Part shown: positions 23,709 through 37,905 of the stretch, piece by piece | Layout: every line of letters begins with the position of its first letter | How positions within the stretch are numbered: position 1 is the first letter of the stretch | Source of the DNA: Deferrisoma camini S3R1 | GTDB lineage: Bacteria > Desulfobacterota > Deferrisomatia > Deferrisomatales > Deferrisomataceae | Length of the DNA stretch: 64,000 nucleotides | NCBI RefSeq assembly: GCF_000526155.1 | Contig: NZ_JAFN01000001.1 | Coordinates: 4,074,001 to 4,138,000, forward strand | Direction: 5' to 3' | Notes under the pieces: model-generated | Told to the model about the DNA's origin: nothing | The model's database searches: none | The model's input: the letters and a program-made list of their open reading frames with translations, nothing else | Position numbers and translations under genes: made by a program

Positions 23709-25034
23709 CTAATCCCGAGGGTTGGGGAAGTCAACGCGGGAGGAGGCGGTCGCCCGGGCCAGCTCCAGGGCGAACACCGAGCCGTCCGGGCCGGTCTCGG
23801 CGAGCTCCAGGGTTCCGCCCATGCGCTCCACCGCCCGACGGGCCAGGGGAAGGCCCATGCCCAGGCCCGTCACCTCGCGGGTGTCGCCCGAGTCCACCTG
23901 GTGGAACGGCTCGAAGATCCGCTGCCGGTGCTCCTCGGGCACGCCGGGGCCGGTGTCCCACACCTCGAACCGCACCCGGTCGCCGTGGCCCCGGACCCGC
24001 AGCCCCACCCGGCCCTCCCGGGTGAACTTGACCGCGTTCTCCACCAGGTGCCCCAGGGCCAGCCGCAGCCCCTCGGGCTCCCCCTGCACGGGCGGGATCG
24101 GCCGGTCCAGGTCGGCCTCGAACCCCAGGCCCTTTCCCGCGGCCAGGTCCTCCCCGCTCCGGATCACCTCGGCCACCACCGGTTCGGGATCGAACGCCTC
24201 CGGCGCCCCCAGGGCCACGGCCGCCAGCTTGGCCGCGTCGAGCATCTGGTCGATCATCTCCACCAGCCGCTCCCCGTGGCTTCGGATGCGGGCCAGGGTC
24301 CGGCGCTGCTCGGGGGTGACCGGTCCGTCGATCCCGTCGCTCAGGAGGTCGGCGAACCCCAGGATCGCGTTCAGGGGGGTGCGCAGCTCGTGGCTGACCT
24401 GGGCCAGGAACGCCTCCTTGACCCGGGCCGCCTCCTGGGCCCGGCCGAACGCCTCGGTCAGGGCGCGGTTCTGGGCCTCGAGCCGTTCGGCGAGGGCCTG
24501 GAGCCGCTCGTTGGCCTGCACCAGGGCCTGGTTGCGGGTGTGGAAGTAGGCGTCCAGGGCCAGCTGGAGGTCCAGGAACACCACCTTCTCCAGGGCCTCG
24601 ATCCACCGCACCGCCTCGCTTCCCGAGATCCCCTCGGCCCTCAGCACCTCGGCCACCAGTTGCAGGAACTTCCGGTACGCGCCGGTGTACCAGGGGGGCT
24701 CGAGCCCCACCCGCTCGTGCACGAACCCGATCCGGAGGCGCTCGTGGAAGTACCGCCGGTCGTAGGGTCCGGCGAGCAGGGTGCGGAAGTACCGGGTCTG
24801 CACGGTCCGCAGGTGCTCGCGCACCCCCGACCGGGCCATCAGCTCCCGCGTCTCGGGTCGCTTCAGGAGGAACCGATGCCACCGGTCCACCAGGTGCTCG
24901 AGCCGCGGCTCGAGCACCTGGGCCAGCTCTGTCAGGGCCTTCCGGTCCGCGGCCGACAGCTCCAGGAACCCCAGCCGGGACCGGCGGGCCCCGGCATCGA
25001 GACCCAGCGTCGCGGTCCAGTCCCGGCGGGTCAC
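23709..25034 (-). CDS. Globin-coupled sensor histidine kinase
   Basis: A 441-residue soluble kinase. Residues about 25-165 are a globin-coupled sensor domain, with the proximal haem ligand His106 in RIGFVHERVGLEPPWYTGAYR, the hallmark of this family. A coiled coil (about 165-210) leads to a HisKA domain with phospho-acceptor His215 (SHELRTPLNAILG) and an HATPase domain (HLVENAVKF, VWDTGPGVP, TGLGMGLPLARR). Globin sensors of this kind bind O2, NO or CO. The GTG start at 25034 overlaps the resB stop (GTGA). The single-domain response regulator two genes upstream is the likely partner. Confidence 0.88.
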   Translation of the reverse strand: MTRRDWTATLGLDAGARRSRLGFLELSAADRKALTELAQVLEPRLEHLVDRWHRFLLKRPETRELMARSGVREHLRTVQTRYFRTLLAGPYDRRYFHERLRIGFVHERVGLEPPWYTGAYRKFLQLVAEVLRAEGISGSEAVRWIEALEKVVFLDLQLALDAYFHTRNQALVQANERLQALAERLEAQNRALTEAFGRAQEAARVKEAFLAQVSHELRTPLNAILGFADLLSDGIDGPVTPEQRRTLARIRSHGERLVEMIDQMLDAAKLAAVALGAPEAFDPEPVVAEVIRSGEDLAAGKGLGFEADLDRPIPPVQGEPEGLRLALGHLVENAVKFTREGRVGLRVRGHGDRVRFEVWDTGPGVPEEHRQRIFEPFHQVDSGDTREVTGLGMGLPLARRAVERMGGTLELAETGPDGSVFALELARATASSRVDFPNPRD

Positions 25035-26239
25035 GACGCGGCCCTTTCCCGGGGGGGCGGGGGCGGGAGCAGCAGGGCTCGGAGCGCCTGCCTGCCGCCG
25101 GTGGCGCCGGCCAGCACCACCCCCCGTTCCTCGCGGACCCACGCCCCTCCGCCGAGGGCCAGCAGCCCCAACCCCAACACGAAGCAGGCCGATCCGGTCC
25201 ACACCAGGGGCTGGCCCGGGTCCCGGGTGATCTGGAACCCCACCCAGCCGAAGCCGTAGGGGTCGGTTCCCCAGGCGGTGAGGTAGACGCGCACGCCGGC
25301 GTGGACCAGGGGCTCGTTCACCGCGATCACGGCCTGCCGCACGGTCTCGCCGCCGGGGCCCAGCACCCGGACCCGGGCCTCGACCCTCCGGAGCTGGGGA
25401 TCCCGGAACCCCAGGGGGGTGAGGGAGACGGGGCCGTCGTCCCGGTTCTCCCGGGAGAACGGGCCCAGCGTTCCCCGGGGGCTCTCGACCCAGAAGGTCA
25501 GGTTCCCGGTCTCGGGGTCGAACCGCCCGATCCGCACGGTGAGGTCGATGCCCGGCACCTGGACCCGGCCGCCCTCGCGGGTCACCACCTCCCGGGTCGG
25601 CCCGTTCCGGGGACCCAGGCGGACCTTCAGGGCGATGGGGTAGTACTGCTGCCGGAACCCGTCCACCCTCAGGCGAAACGGCAGGGCCCGCTCCTTCTCC
25701 AGACGCCAGTCGAACGCCGTGCGCGTCTCGTCGCCCACGTACACGGTCTGGGTGGCCACGAACCCCGCCAGGCTCCCCAGCAGGGCTCCGCCGAAGATCA
25801 CCGGGAGCGACAGATGGGTCAGGGGGAACCCAAGGAAGGCCCACGGCCGCCGGGACGCCCGCAAGGGGGATGCGGAGCGGATCCGAAACCCCGCGGCCCG
25901 GAGCCGGTCCGCCATCCCGGGATCCGGGGGGCCGTCCACCCGGATGCGGGCCGTGCCGCGCCCCCGGAACGCCCTCCACCCCTCGACGGATCGGCCCAGG
26001 GCGCAGGTCAGGAGGTTCAGGGTGAGCAGGACGAGGAGGCCCCGGTAGAGGGGGGAAGCGAAGAACCGCGGGAACCCCAGGGCCACGAGCCAGGGCCCGG
26101 CTCGGGGAAACCGCTGGAGGAACGCGGCCCGGTCGAGGTTCTGGGGAAGGACGGTGGCGAGCGCGGCGGCCAGGGCCAGCACCAGCAGCAGACCCACGCA
26201 CAGGCGCACCGAACCCAGGCGACGCAGCAGCCGATTCAT
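25031..26239 (-). CDS. resB: ResB/Ccs1-like cytochrome c biogenesis protein
   Basis: A 402-residue membrane protein of the ResB family, which with ResC/CcsA delivers haem and reduces apocytochrome c in system II. Helices lie near residues 12-30, 62-85, 140-165 and 335-355, with a large periplasmic domain between the third and fourth. Family features: SVRLCVGLLLVLALAAALAT, TLPQN-like TVLPQNLDRAAF, the SPLYRGLLVLLTLNLLTCAL segment and a late DPGQPLVWTG. No ccsA/resC is adjacent. Instead it sits between a CheY-like gene and a globin kinase, so it may serve haem-related sensing rather than, or besides, cytochrome assembly. Confidence 0.82.
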   Translation of the reverse strand: MNRLLRRLGSVRLCVGLLLVLALAAALATVLPQNLDRAAFLQRFPRAGPWLVALGFPRFFASPLYRGLLVLLTLNLLTCALGRSVEGWRAFRGRGTARIRVDGPPDPGMADRLRAAGFRIRSASPLRASRRPWAFLGFPLTHLSLPVIFGGALLGSLAGFVATQTVYVGDETRTAFDWRLEKERALPFRLRVDGFRQQYYPIALKVRLGPRNGPTREVVTREGGRVQVPGIDLTVRIGRFDPETGNLTFWVESPRGTLGPFSRENRDDGPVSLTPLGFRDPQLRRVEARVRVLGPGGETVRQAVIAVNEPLVHAGVRVYLTAWGTDPYGFGWVGFQITRDPGQPLVWTGSACFVLGLGLLALGGGAWVREERGVVLAGATGGRQALRALLLPPPPPRERAAS

Positions 26240-26287
26240 CGGACCCTCGCGGAAAGGGCCGATGCTAGGGACGGCTCGGCGGTCGTG

Positions 26288-26668
26288 TCAAGCCCGTGCG
26301 GCCGTGGCCAGGGCCTGGTGGACGGCGTCGAGGAGCTCCCGCCGGCTGAACGGTTTCTTCAGGGTGACCACCCCGCGGAACGTGCGGGCCGTGGACAGGA
26401 AGTTGAGCTTTCCGGTGCGGCCCCCGCCCGAGGTGGCCACGATGGGCAGCCGGGGAGCTCGCTCCCGCAGGTCCTTGATGAGCACGAGCCCCCCCTTGTT
26501 GGGCATGAGGATGTCGGTGAACACCAGGTCCGGCTTCCACCGCTCCCACACCCCCATGGCCTGATCCCCGTCCGCGGCCACCTCGACCTCGTGCCCCGCC
26601 TGCTCGAGCATCTGGCGCACCACGTCGCGCACGTGCTCCTCGTCTTCCACCACCAGGATCTTGGCCAT
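26288..26668 (-). CDS. Single-domain (CheY-like) response regulator
   Basis: A 126-residue receiver domain with no output domain. Acid pocket Glu8/Asp9 (VVEDEE), phospho-acceptor Asp52 (FTDILMP), the switch residue in IVATSGGG and the conserved lysine in LKKPFSRREL are present. The ATG at 26668 has a GGAGGGA site; the frame is open further upstream without one. It begins the operon response regulator, resB, globin histidine kinase, with 48 bp and a 4-base overlap between genes, so it likely takes phosphate from that kinase. Its target is unknown. Confidence 0.88.
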   Translation of the reverse strand: MAKILVVEDEEHVRDVVRQMLEQAGHEVEVAADGDQAMGVWERWKPDLVFTDILMPNKGGLVLIKDLRERAPRLPIVATSGGGRTGKLNFLSTARTFRGVVTLKKPFSRRELLDAVHQALATAARA

Positions 26669-27165
26669 GGACTTCCCTCCTTCGTGATCGAAAGCTCCGG
26701 TAGGCCGCGAGGGCGGCCCGTTTGCGAAAAAGGAACCTGCATCGACCCCCGCGCAGTCTCGGCGGTGGGGCATGGGGTCCGCTTCCGGCCGCGCGCGAAG
26801 CCGGGCATGAGATTCGCCGCGCGGCGAGCTAAGGAGCCGCACGCGGCTCTCCACCAGACCCCATGCTCTCCGAAGCGCTGGCGGCGGCTCGAGAGCCGCC
26901 TGGCTGCCTAGCCGCCTAGCGGGCCGAAGGCCCGAAGTTACTTGGAAGCGGACCGAAGCCAGCGAAATGCCGCGCCTTGTGCCAAAAGCAACGGGGTTGG
27001 GTCACCATCTGTCCACCGGCCTCTGTCTTCTGACCTCTGATCCCCAGACCCCATGCCCCGGGCTGTGATGCTGTGACGCGCAGCCCCACCTAAAGTGCCG
27101 GGAGATAAGAGAGGTCTTTGGCCTCCCAGCGTTCCAGCCTTCCAGCCTCCCAGCAGGCCGAAGGC
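26669..27165. repeat. 500-bp intergenic region with degenerate repeats
   Basis: I find no gene or RNA here. It has an octamer series at 26898-26921 (GCCTGGCT, GCCTAGCC, GCCTAGCG) followed by GGGCCGAAGGCCC, a heptamer series at 27020-27047 (CCTCTGT, CTTCTGA, CCTCTGA, TCCCCAG), and an octamer series at 27123-27154 (CTCCCAGC, GTTCCAGC, CTTCCAGC, CTCCCAGC) followed by AGGCCGAAGGCCT. The words GACCCCATGC recur at 26858 and 27047. Confidence 0.6.
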
Positions 27166-28650
27166 CTAGGGTAGTGGTTCCGCCGGGAGGAACGCCTCGA
27201 ACAGACTACCCCGGCCTGGTTCGCTTTCAACCCGCAGCGCTCCTCCCGCCGCCCGCACCACGCCGTAGACCACCGAAAGCCCGAGCCCCGTGCCCTCGCC
27301 CACGGGCCGGGTCGTGAAGAACGGCTCGAAAATGCGATCCAGGATGCCGGGGGGCATGCCGCATCCCGTGTCGGACACGGCCAGGCGGTGATACCGGCCG
27401 GGGGCCAGGTCGGGGGGCAGCCCCGGGTCCCCTTCGGGAAACTCCCGGGTGGTCACCTCGATCTCCACCCGGCCGCCCCGGGGCCCCAGGGCCTTCACCG
27501 CGTTGGTGGCCAGGTTCAGCACCATCTGCTGGGCCTGGGCCGGGTCGAGGGAAACCGGACACGGCCGGTCCGGGACCCGCAGGCTGACCTCCACCGCCGA
27601 TGGGGTGGTCGCCCGAAGCAGGTCCGCGGCCATCTCCGCCTCGGTGCGCAGGTCGGCCCGCTCGACACCGGCGGGGTCCGACCGGGAGAACTGAAGGATC
27701 TGGGCCACCAGACCCCGGGCTCGCTCCCCGGCCTGCTGGATCCGCTCGAGGTGCCTGCGGCCGGGGCCGTCCGGGGGGACCACGGACTCCAGGAGCTCCG
27801 CGCTGCCCAGGATGCCCATCAGCAGGTTGTTGAAGTCGTGGGCGATCCCCCCGGCCAGGGTGCCTAGGGCCCGGAGGCGGTCGGTGCGGGCGCGCTCCCG
27901 TTCCCATTCCACCTCCCGGGTCACGTCCCGGAAGATGCACACCCCGTGGAGGAAGGTGCCGTCCTCGGCCCGCACGTTCGTGGCGGCCGCGTCGAGGATC
28001 ACCTCCCGGCCGTCCGGCCGCCGTTTCGTCACCCGTCCCCGCCACCGACCGGTCTCGGCCAGCTGGCGGTGGGCCGCCTCCAGGTCGAACTCGGGATCGG
28101 CGGTCTCCAACACCGTGCCGAGCCGTCGGCCCCGGGCCTGTTCCACGGGCACGCCGGTGATCGCCTCGTAGGCGGGGTTGGCCGAGAGGATCCGGCCGCG
28201 GCCGTCGGCGATCACGATGGCGTCGGAGGCATGGGCCACGGCCAGGGCCATGCGCTCCCGCTCGGCCTCGGCCTCCCGCCGGGCGGTGATGTCGCGGATG
28301 ATGGCCACCTTGTACCGCCGGCCGTCCCGTTGGATGGGGGTGTTGACCACGTGGTACCAGCGGCCGTCGTCCGGGCTCTGCACCTCCCAGGTGTGGGAGC
28401 GGTTCTGGCCGATGACGATGTCGTTCACGCACCAGGGGCACGGCTCGTCCAGGTCGTGGAGGACCCGGTGGCAGCGTTCCCCGGTGGCGTCCCGTCCCGT
28501 CCGGCGGATCAAGGCCGGGTTCATGTAGACCACGGTGAGGTCTTCGGAGCAGACGTAGACGAGGTCCTCGGTGGCCTCCACCACGGCTTGGGCCCAGTGG
28601 GAAGCGGGCTCGGTCCCGGCGGGGGAGGGATGGGTTGGGGGCTGGGCCAT
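27166..28650 (-). CDS. PAS-domain sensor histidine kinase
   Basis: A 494-residue soluble kinase with two PAS domains (about 18-130 and 138-250), a HisKA domain with phospho-acceptor His271 (GTLAGGIAHDFNNLL) and an HATPase domain (ATNAVKALG, SDTGCGMPP, FTTRPVGEGTGLGLSV). The first PAS contains three cysteines, Cys60 and the pair CPWC (71-74), which could form a redox-active or metal site. No receiver or output gene is adjacent, so it is an orphan. The ATG at 28650 follows GGAGG at nine bases; the frame is open to 28842 without a ribosome site and would overlap the groEL terminator region. Confidence 0.88.
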   Translation of the reverse strand: MAQPPTHPSPAGTEPASHWAQAVVEATEDLVYVCSEDLTVVYMNPALIRRTGRDATGERCHRVLHDLDEPCPWCVNDIVIGQNRSHTWEVQSPDDGRWYHVVNTPIQRDGRRYKVAIIRDITARREAEAERERMALAVAHASDAIVIADGRGRILSANPAYEAITGVPVEQARGRRLGTVLETADPEFDLEAAHRQLAETGRWRGRVTKRRPDGREVILDAAATNVRAEDGTFLHGVCIFRDVTREVEWERERARTDRLRALGTLAGGIAHDFNNLLMGILGSAELLESVVPPDGPGRRHLERIQQAGERARGLVAQILQFSRSDPAGVERADLRTEAEMAADLLRATTPSAVEVSLRVPDRPCPVSLDPAQAQQMVLNLATNAVKALGPRGGRVEIEVTTREFPEGDPGLPPDLAPGRYHRLAVSDTGCGMPPGILDRIFEPFFTTRPVGEGTGLGLSVVYGVVRAAGGALRVESEPGRGSLFEAFLPAEPLP

Positions 28651-28752
28651 GCAGAGGGGCCTCCGAAAGCGGATCGGGGGGCACCGGCGGGGCGGCGATG
28701 GGCGCCGTCCTGGGGACACCCGGTTTGTTTCATCGGCCGAGGGTTTGTTCCG

Positions 28753-28770
28753 CTTGAGCCGATGCTCAAG
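28753..28770. promoter_or_regulatory. Inverted repeat upstream of PAS kinase gene
   Basis: CTTGAGC-CGAT-GCTCAAG, a perfect 7-bp inverted repeat with a 4-bp centre. A TATAAT sequence (28796-28801, minus strand) lies upstream but has no good -35 partner. It could be an operator or a leader hairpin. Confidence 0.4.
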
Positions 28771-28807
28771 AAGTTTTTGCTCTAGATGTAAGAATATTAT
28801 AAGAGGC

Positions 28808-28850
28808 GCAAAAAAGAAAAGGCCTGTGGGCGCTCCGCCCACAGGCCTTT
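28808..28850 (-). terminator. Intrinsic terminator of groESL
   Basis: Perfect 15-bp stem (28818-28832 and 28836-28850, AAAGGCCTGTGGGCG) around a 3-nt loop, followed on the minus strand by TCTTTTTTG. It lies 21 bp past the groEL stop. Confidence 0.93.
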
Positions 28851-28870
28851 CTCGGATTCAAGGGCAGGAC

Positions 28871-30508
<1,638 letters not shown>

Positions 30509-30537
30509 CTACGGGAAAATGGGGACGGCGCTCTCGG

Positions 30538-30828
30538 TTAGCCCTCGATCACCGCCATGATGTCGTCTTCGCGCATGATGAGCAGTTCCTCGCCCTCCAC
30601 CTTGATCTCGGTGCCGGCGTACTTGGAGAACAGCACCTTGTCGCCGGGCTTCACGTCGAGGGCCTGCAGCTTGCCCTCGTCGTTCTTCTTGCCCGGGCCC
30701 ACGGCGATGATCTCGCCCCGCTGGGGCTTCTCCTTGGCCGTGTCGGGGATGATGATCCCACCGGCGGTCTTCTCCTCCTCCTCGAGGCGCTTCACGATCA
30801 CGCGGTCCTGCAGGGGTCGAAGTTTCAT
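30538..30828 (-). CDS. groES: Co-chaperonin GroES (Hsp10)
   Basis: The 96-residue lid of the GroEL chamber. [21 protein letters not shown], the mobile loop around [15 protein letters not shown] (GroEL contact) and [17 protein letters not shown] match the family over its full length. First gene of the heat-shock operon. Confidence 0.97.
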   Translation of the reverse strand: MKLRPLQDRVIVKRLEEEEKTAGGIIIPDTAKEKPQRGEIIAVGPGKKNDEGKLQALDVKPGDKVLFSKYAGTEIKVEGEELLIMREDDIMAVIEG

Positions 30829-30873
30829 CGGCTTCCTCCTTCGCGCTGGTATGGGTGTTGCGGACCGTTCGAA

Positions 30874-30900
30874 GTAGCACTCGACGCTGGTGAGTGCTAA
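30874..30900. promoter_or_regulatory. CIRCE element (HrcA operator) of groESL
   Basis: TAGCACTC, nine bases, GAGTGCTAA: the HrcA operator with eight of nine positions matching on the left arm and nine on the right. It lies just after the -10 box, so HrcA binding would block initiation. hrcA itself is not in the window. Confidence 0.95.
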
Positions 30901-30909
30901 CGGGCGCGA

Positions 30910-30938
30910 AAGATAACCAGGCCGTGTGCGGGCGTCAA
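30910..30938 (-). promoter_or_regulatory. Promoter of groESL
   Basis: Minus-strand TTGACG (30933-30938), 17-bp spacer, TATCTT (30910-30915). The CIRCE element begins 10 bp downstream, consistent with HrcA-controlled sigma-70 transcription. Confidence 0.85.
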
Positions 30939-30997
30939 GGGGGGACGGGCAAAAAAAGTGGGGGAGCGGCGACGCCGTCGAAGAGGCAAGAAAGAAA

Positions 30998-31022
30998 AAG
31001 GGCCACCCGGTGGGTGGCCCTT
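30998..31022 (-). terminator. Terminator after tRNA-Asp
   Basis: An 11-bp stem (30998-31008 and 31012-31022, AAGGGCCACCC) with a 3-nt loop, followed on the minus strand by TTTCTTTC. It ends the hupB, tRNA-Val, tRNA-Asp unit. Confidence 0.9.
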
Positions 31023-31031
31023 CTCGAAAAC

Positions 31032-31108
<77 letters not shown>

Positions 31109-31135
31109 GCAATCGGGTGAATGCGGTTTGTGCTC

Positions 31136-31212
31136 TGGTAGGCGGAACAGGAGTCGAACCTGCGACCTCCGGCTTGTAAGGCCGGCGCTCTCACCAACTG
31201 AGCTATCCGCCT
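31136..31212 (-). tRNA. tRNA-Val (anticodon TAC)
   Basis: Acceptor AGGCGGA pairs with TCCGCCT, D arm TAGCTCAGTTGG, anticodon loop CTTACAA with TAC, T loop TTCGACT, encoded CCA. It starts only 13 bp after the hupB stop, so it is probably cut from the hupB transcript. Confidence 0.96.
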
Positions 31213-31225
31213 GGGAACTGCGACG

Positions 31226-31498
31226 TCAGGCGACCTTGTCCTTGAGCGCCTTGCCCGCCTTGAACTTGGGGGTCTTCCCGCCGGCGATCTGGATGGTCTC
31301 GCCCGTGCGGGGGTTGCGGCCGGTGCGGGCCTTGCGCTCGGACACGCTGAACGTCCCGAAACCCACCAGGGTCACCTTGTCACCCTGCTTCAACGCATCG
31401 GTGACCGTGGCCGTGAACGCGTCGAGGAACCTCTTTGCCGCCGCCTTCGACGTGTTGGCCTTCTCCGCCATGGCTTCGATCAGTTCCGCCTTGGTCAC
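31226..31498 (-). CDS. hupB: HU-family DNA-binding protein
   Basis: A 90-residue histone-like protein that bends and compacts DNA. The family core is intact: [40 protein letters not shown] and the DNA-intercalating arm [20 protein letters not shown]. It has its own promoter (31538-31567) after lon, and the two tRNA genes follow with no terminator between. The lon-hup adjacency is conserved in many proteobacteria. Confidence 0.96.
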   Translation of the reverse strand: MTKAELIEAMAEKANTSKAAAKRFLDAFTATVTDALKQGDKVTLVGFGTFSVSERKARTGRNPRTGETIQIAGGKTPKFKAGKALKDKVA

Positions 31499-31537
31499 GG
31501 CCTTCCTCCTTGTTGGTGGGTCCAGGAACAGGCGCGC

Positions 31538-31567
31538 GTTATATCAGGGCGCCGGTTGGGGTGTCAA
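31538..31567 (-). promoter_or_regulatory. Promoter of hupB-tRNA unit
   Basis: Minus-strand TTGACA (31562-31567), 18-bp spacer, TATAAC (31538-31543), in the gap between lon and hupB. Confidence 0.82.
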
Positions 31568-31580
31568 GGGGAAAATGGCT

Positions 31581-34040
<2,460 letters not shown>

Positions 34041-34055
34041 GGGAGTCGTTTGTCC

Positions 34056-35315
<1,260 letters not shown>

Positions 35316-35348
35316 GTTTAGCCCTCTCCCGGGCGACCGGATCGCCCT

Positions 35349-35942
35349 CTATGTGTCGGGTCGTCGTTCGATGACCTTGTCGATGATACCATACTCAAGG
35401 GCCTGCCTGCCGTCCATGAAGAAGTCCCGCTCGGTGTCCCGGGCCACGGTCTCCACGTCCTTGCCCGTGTGATGGGACAGGATCCGGTTGAGCTCCTCCC
35501 GGAGCCGCAGGATCTCCCGGGCGTGGATGTCGATGTCGGTGGCCTGGCCTTGGAACCCTCCCATGGGCTGGTGGATCATGATCCGCGAGTGGGGCAGGGC
35601 CCAGCGCTTGCCCTTGGCCCCGGCGGCCAGGAGCAGCGCCCCCATGCTGGCCGCCTGGCCCAGGCACAGGGTGCACACGTCGGGTCGAACGTACTGCATG
35701 GTGTCGTAGATGGCAAGGCCGGCCGTCACCAGCCCGCCGGGGCTGTTGATGTACAGGAAGATATCGGCCTTGGGGTCCTCGGACTCCAGGAACAACAGCT
35801 GGGCGATCACCAGGTTGGCCACGGCGTCGTCCACGGGCGAGCCCAGGAACACGATCCGGTCCTTGAGCAGCCGGGAGTAGATGTCGTAGGCGCGCTCGCC
35901 CCGGCCGGTGCGTTCCACCACGAACGGAATCAGGTTACTCAT
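35349..35942 (-). CDS. clpP: ClpP protease subunit
   Basis: The 197-residue serine peptidase of the Clp barrel. The catalytic triad is Ser99 (GQAASMGA), His124 (IMIHQPMGG) and Asp173 (RDTERDFF). Substrate-strand motif [18 protein letters not shown] is intact. The ATG overlaps the end of tig by 8 bp (ATGAGTAA), so translation of the chaperone and the protease is coupled. Confidence 0.97.
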   Translation of the reverse strand: MSNLIPFVVERTGRGERAYDIYSRLLKDRIVFLGSPVDDAVANLVIAQLLFLESEDPKADIFLYINSPGGLVTAGLAIYDTMQYVRPDVCTLCLGQAASMGALLLAAGAKGKRWALPHSRIMIHQPMGGFQGQATDIDIHAREILRLREELNRILSHHTGKDVETVARDTERDFFMDGRQALEYGIIDKVIERRPDT

Positions 35943-37257
35943 CGGCCGTCTCCCCTCGCTCGATCTCCTCGGGGTCCACCTCTTCCACGGTGCACCCCTC
36001 CACGACCTTCTCGATGACGCGTTGCTCCAGCAGGTAGTTGCGCAGGCCGTCGATCCGGCCCTCCTGCTCGAAGAAGCTCTTCACCAGCGACACCGGCCGG
36101 CCGTCGGCCTCGGCGATCTCGCGGATGCGGTTGTCCACGTCCTCGTCTGTGATCTCGATGCCCTCGGCCCGTGCGATGGCCCCGAGCAGGTAAGCCCACC
36201 GCACGGTGCGCTCCGCGGCCGCCCGCTGGGAGTCCCGGAGCTGGGCCTCGTCGATCCCGATCTGGGCGAGGTCGAGGCCCCGCATGGCCAGGTCCTCCTT
36301 CATCCGGGCCAGGGTGTACTCGAGCTGGGACTGGACCTGGCTGGGGGGCACCTCGAAGGGGTTGGCCTCGAGGAGGGCGTCGATCAGCCGATCCCGGAAC
36401 CGGCCCTCGGCCGCCCGCTCCTTCTCCTTGCGGATCTCGTCGCGGATGCGGTCGCGCAGCTCCTCCAGGCCCTCCACCTCGGCCACGTCCTTGGCGAACT
36501 CGTCGTCCAGCTCGGGCAGCACCCGCACCTTGACCTCCTTCACCGTGACCCGGAAGCTGGCCGTCTTTCCGGCCAGGGCCTCGTTGGAGTGGTCCTCGGG
36601 GAAGGTGATCTCCACGGTGCGTTCCTCGCTGGCCTTGGCGCCCTTGAGCTGCTCCTCGAATCCGTCCACCAGCACCCCGGCGCCGAGGATCACCGACCGG
36701 TCCTCGGCGCTGCCGCCCTCGAACGGCTCGCCGTCCACGGTGCCCTCGAAGTCCATGACCACCATGTCGCCGTCCGTGGCCTCGTGCCCCTCGGGCGCCG
36801 GCTCGTAGGTGGCCCGGCGCCGGCGAAGCTGCTCCAGCTGGGCGTCCACCTCGGCCTCGTCCACCTCGACCCTCTCCTTCTTCAGGGTGAGGCCGGCGTA
36901 CGTGCGGGCCTCCACCTCGGGCCGTACCTCGACCACGGCGGTGTAGGCGAGGGCGCCCTCCTCGGGCATGGACTGGATCTGGATGTCGGCGTCCGAGACC
37001 GGAACGATCTGCTCCTTGACGAGGGTCTCCCGGTAGGTGTCCTCGATCAGGCGGCCGATCACGTCGGCCCGTACCCGCTCACCGTAGTGGCGCCGGATCA
37101 GGGAGAGCGGGGCCTTGCCCTTGCGGAAGCCGGGCAGGGTCACGGAGCGGCGGACGTCCCGGAGGGCAGCCTCCTCCTCTCGGGCCACCTCGTCGGCCGG
37201 GATCTCCACCGAAAGACGCTTCTTCACGGGGCTGATGGACTCGACCTGTGTCTTCAT
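35935..37257 (-). CDS. tig: Trigger factor
   Basis: A 440-residue ribosome-bound chaperone with peptidyl-prolyl isomerase activity. The ribosome-binding signature is [21 protein letters not shown] (contains GFRKGK). The FKBP-like domain spans about 150-245 ([33 protein letters not shown]), and the C-terminal arms follow. The ATG at 37257 has an AAGGAG site at eight bases; the frame is open further upstream into the tRNA-Leu region and is not used. Confidence 0.96.
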   Translation of the reverse strand: MKTQVESISPVKKRLSVEIPADEVAREEEAALRDVRRSVTLPGFRKGKAPLSLIRRHYGERVRADVIGRLIEDTYRETLVKEQIVPVSDADIQIQSMPEEGALAYTAVVEVRPEVEARTYAGLTLKKERVEVDEAEVDAQLEQLRRRRATYEPAPEGHEATDGDMVVMDFEGTVDGEPFEGGSAEDRSVILGAGVLVDGFEEQLKGAKASEERTVEITFPEDHSNEALAGKTASFRVTVKEVKVRVLPELDDEFAKDVAEVEGLEELRDRIRDEIRKEKERAAEGRFRDRLIDALLEANPFEVPPSQVQSQLEYTLARMKEDLAMRGLDLAQIGIDEAQLRDSQRAAAERTVRWAYLLGAIARAEGIEITDEDVDNRIREIAEADGRPVSLVKSFFEQEGRIDGLRNYLLEQRVIEKVVEGCTVEEVDPEEIERGETADE

Positions 37258-37368
37258 GGGCTGATCTCCTTCAGGGGCGCGCAGACACCCGGCCGTCCCC
37301 GGGGTCGCCCGGCGTGCCGGTGAACGACGAGACACAAGGGGGGAGGCGCGGGATCCGGAGGAACGAAA

Positions 37369-37452
37369 TGGTGCGAGAGGGGGGACTCGAACCCCCACGG
37401 GCTAGCCGCTGGATCCTAAATCCAGTGCGTCTACCAGTTCCGCCACTCTCGC
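37369..37452 (-). tRNA. tRNA-Leu (anticodon TAG)
   Basis: Class II tRNA with a long variable arm. Acceptor GCGAGAG pairs with CTCTCGC, anticodon stem CTGGA/TCCAG holds loop TTTAGGA (TAG), T loop TTCGAGT, encoded CCA. It lies 111 bp upstream of tig on the same strand with no terminator seen between, so the two may share a transcript. Confidence 0.96.
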
Positions 37453-37581
37453 CTGGATTCGGTCTGGTCTTCCCGTGCGGGGGATGGGGTCGATGCACCG
37501 CTGGCCGCAATACCGAAGTCGTGCCCACGGCCCGCGGATCCAAATCGTGGGGCAACTGAGAACGGGGTGGGCATGGTAAAC

Positions 37582-37606
37582 GGCGCCGCCCCACCGGGGC
37601 GGCGCC
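37582..37606 (-). terminator. Hairpin terminator after tRNA-Lys
   Basis: Perfect 11-bp stem GGCGCCGCCCC (37582-37592 with 37596-37606) around ACC, followed on the minus strand by GTTTACC. It would separate tRNA-Lys from tRNA-Leu. Confidence 0.75.
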
Positions 37607-37620
37607 CGTCGCCTGCGAAG

Positions 37621-37696
<76 letters not shown>

Positions 37697-37714
37697 ACGA
37701 CTGTGGAAGCGCGA

Positions 37715-37744
37715 ACGGTACCGAACCCCCCACGGGTTTGTCAA
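37715..37744 (-). promoter_or_regulatory. Promoter of tRNA-Lys
   Basis: Minus-strand TTGACA (37739-37744), 18-bp spacer, TACCGT (37715-37720), 18 bp before the tRNA 5' end. Confidence 0.65.
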
Positions 37745-37808
37745 GGCCCCTTTCGCCAGGAAATTTCCGTCCCCGGTTCGGCAGGCCCGCGGCCCCGGCT
37801 CCGGAAGA

Positions 37809-37837
37809 TTGCCACGGCCCCGGGGTCGACGTAAAGT
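37809..37837 (+). promoter_or_regulatory. Promoter of PilZ/SIS gene pair
   Basis: TTGCCA (37809-37814), 17-bp spacer, TAAAGT (37832-37837), about 70 bp before the PilZ start codon. Confidence 0.5.
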
Positions 37838-37905
37838 GCGTTCGGCGTGGGGCCGATCAGAAACCGGTTCGGCCGCGTTTTTTTCAGGTGTCGAGGAGGT
37901 GCGCA

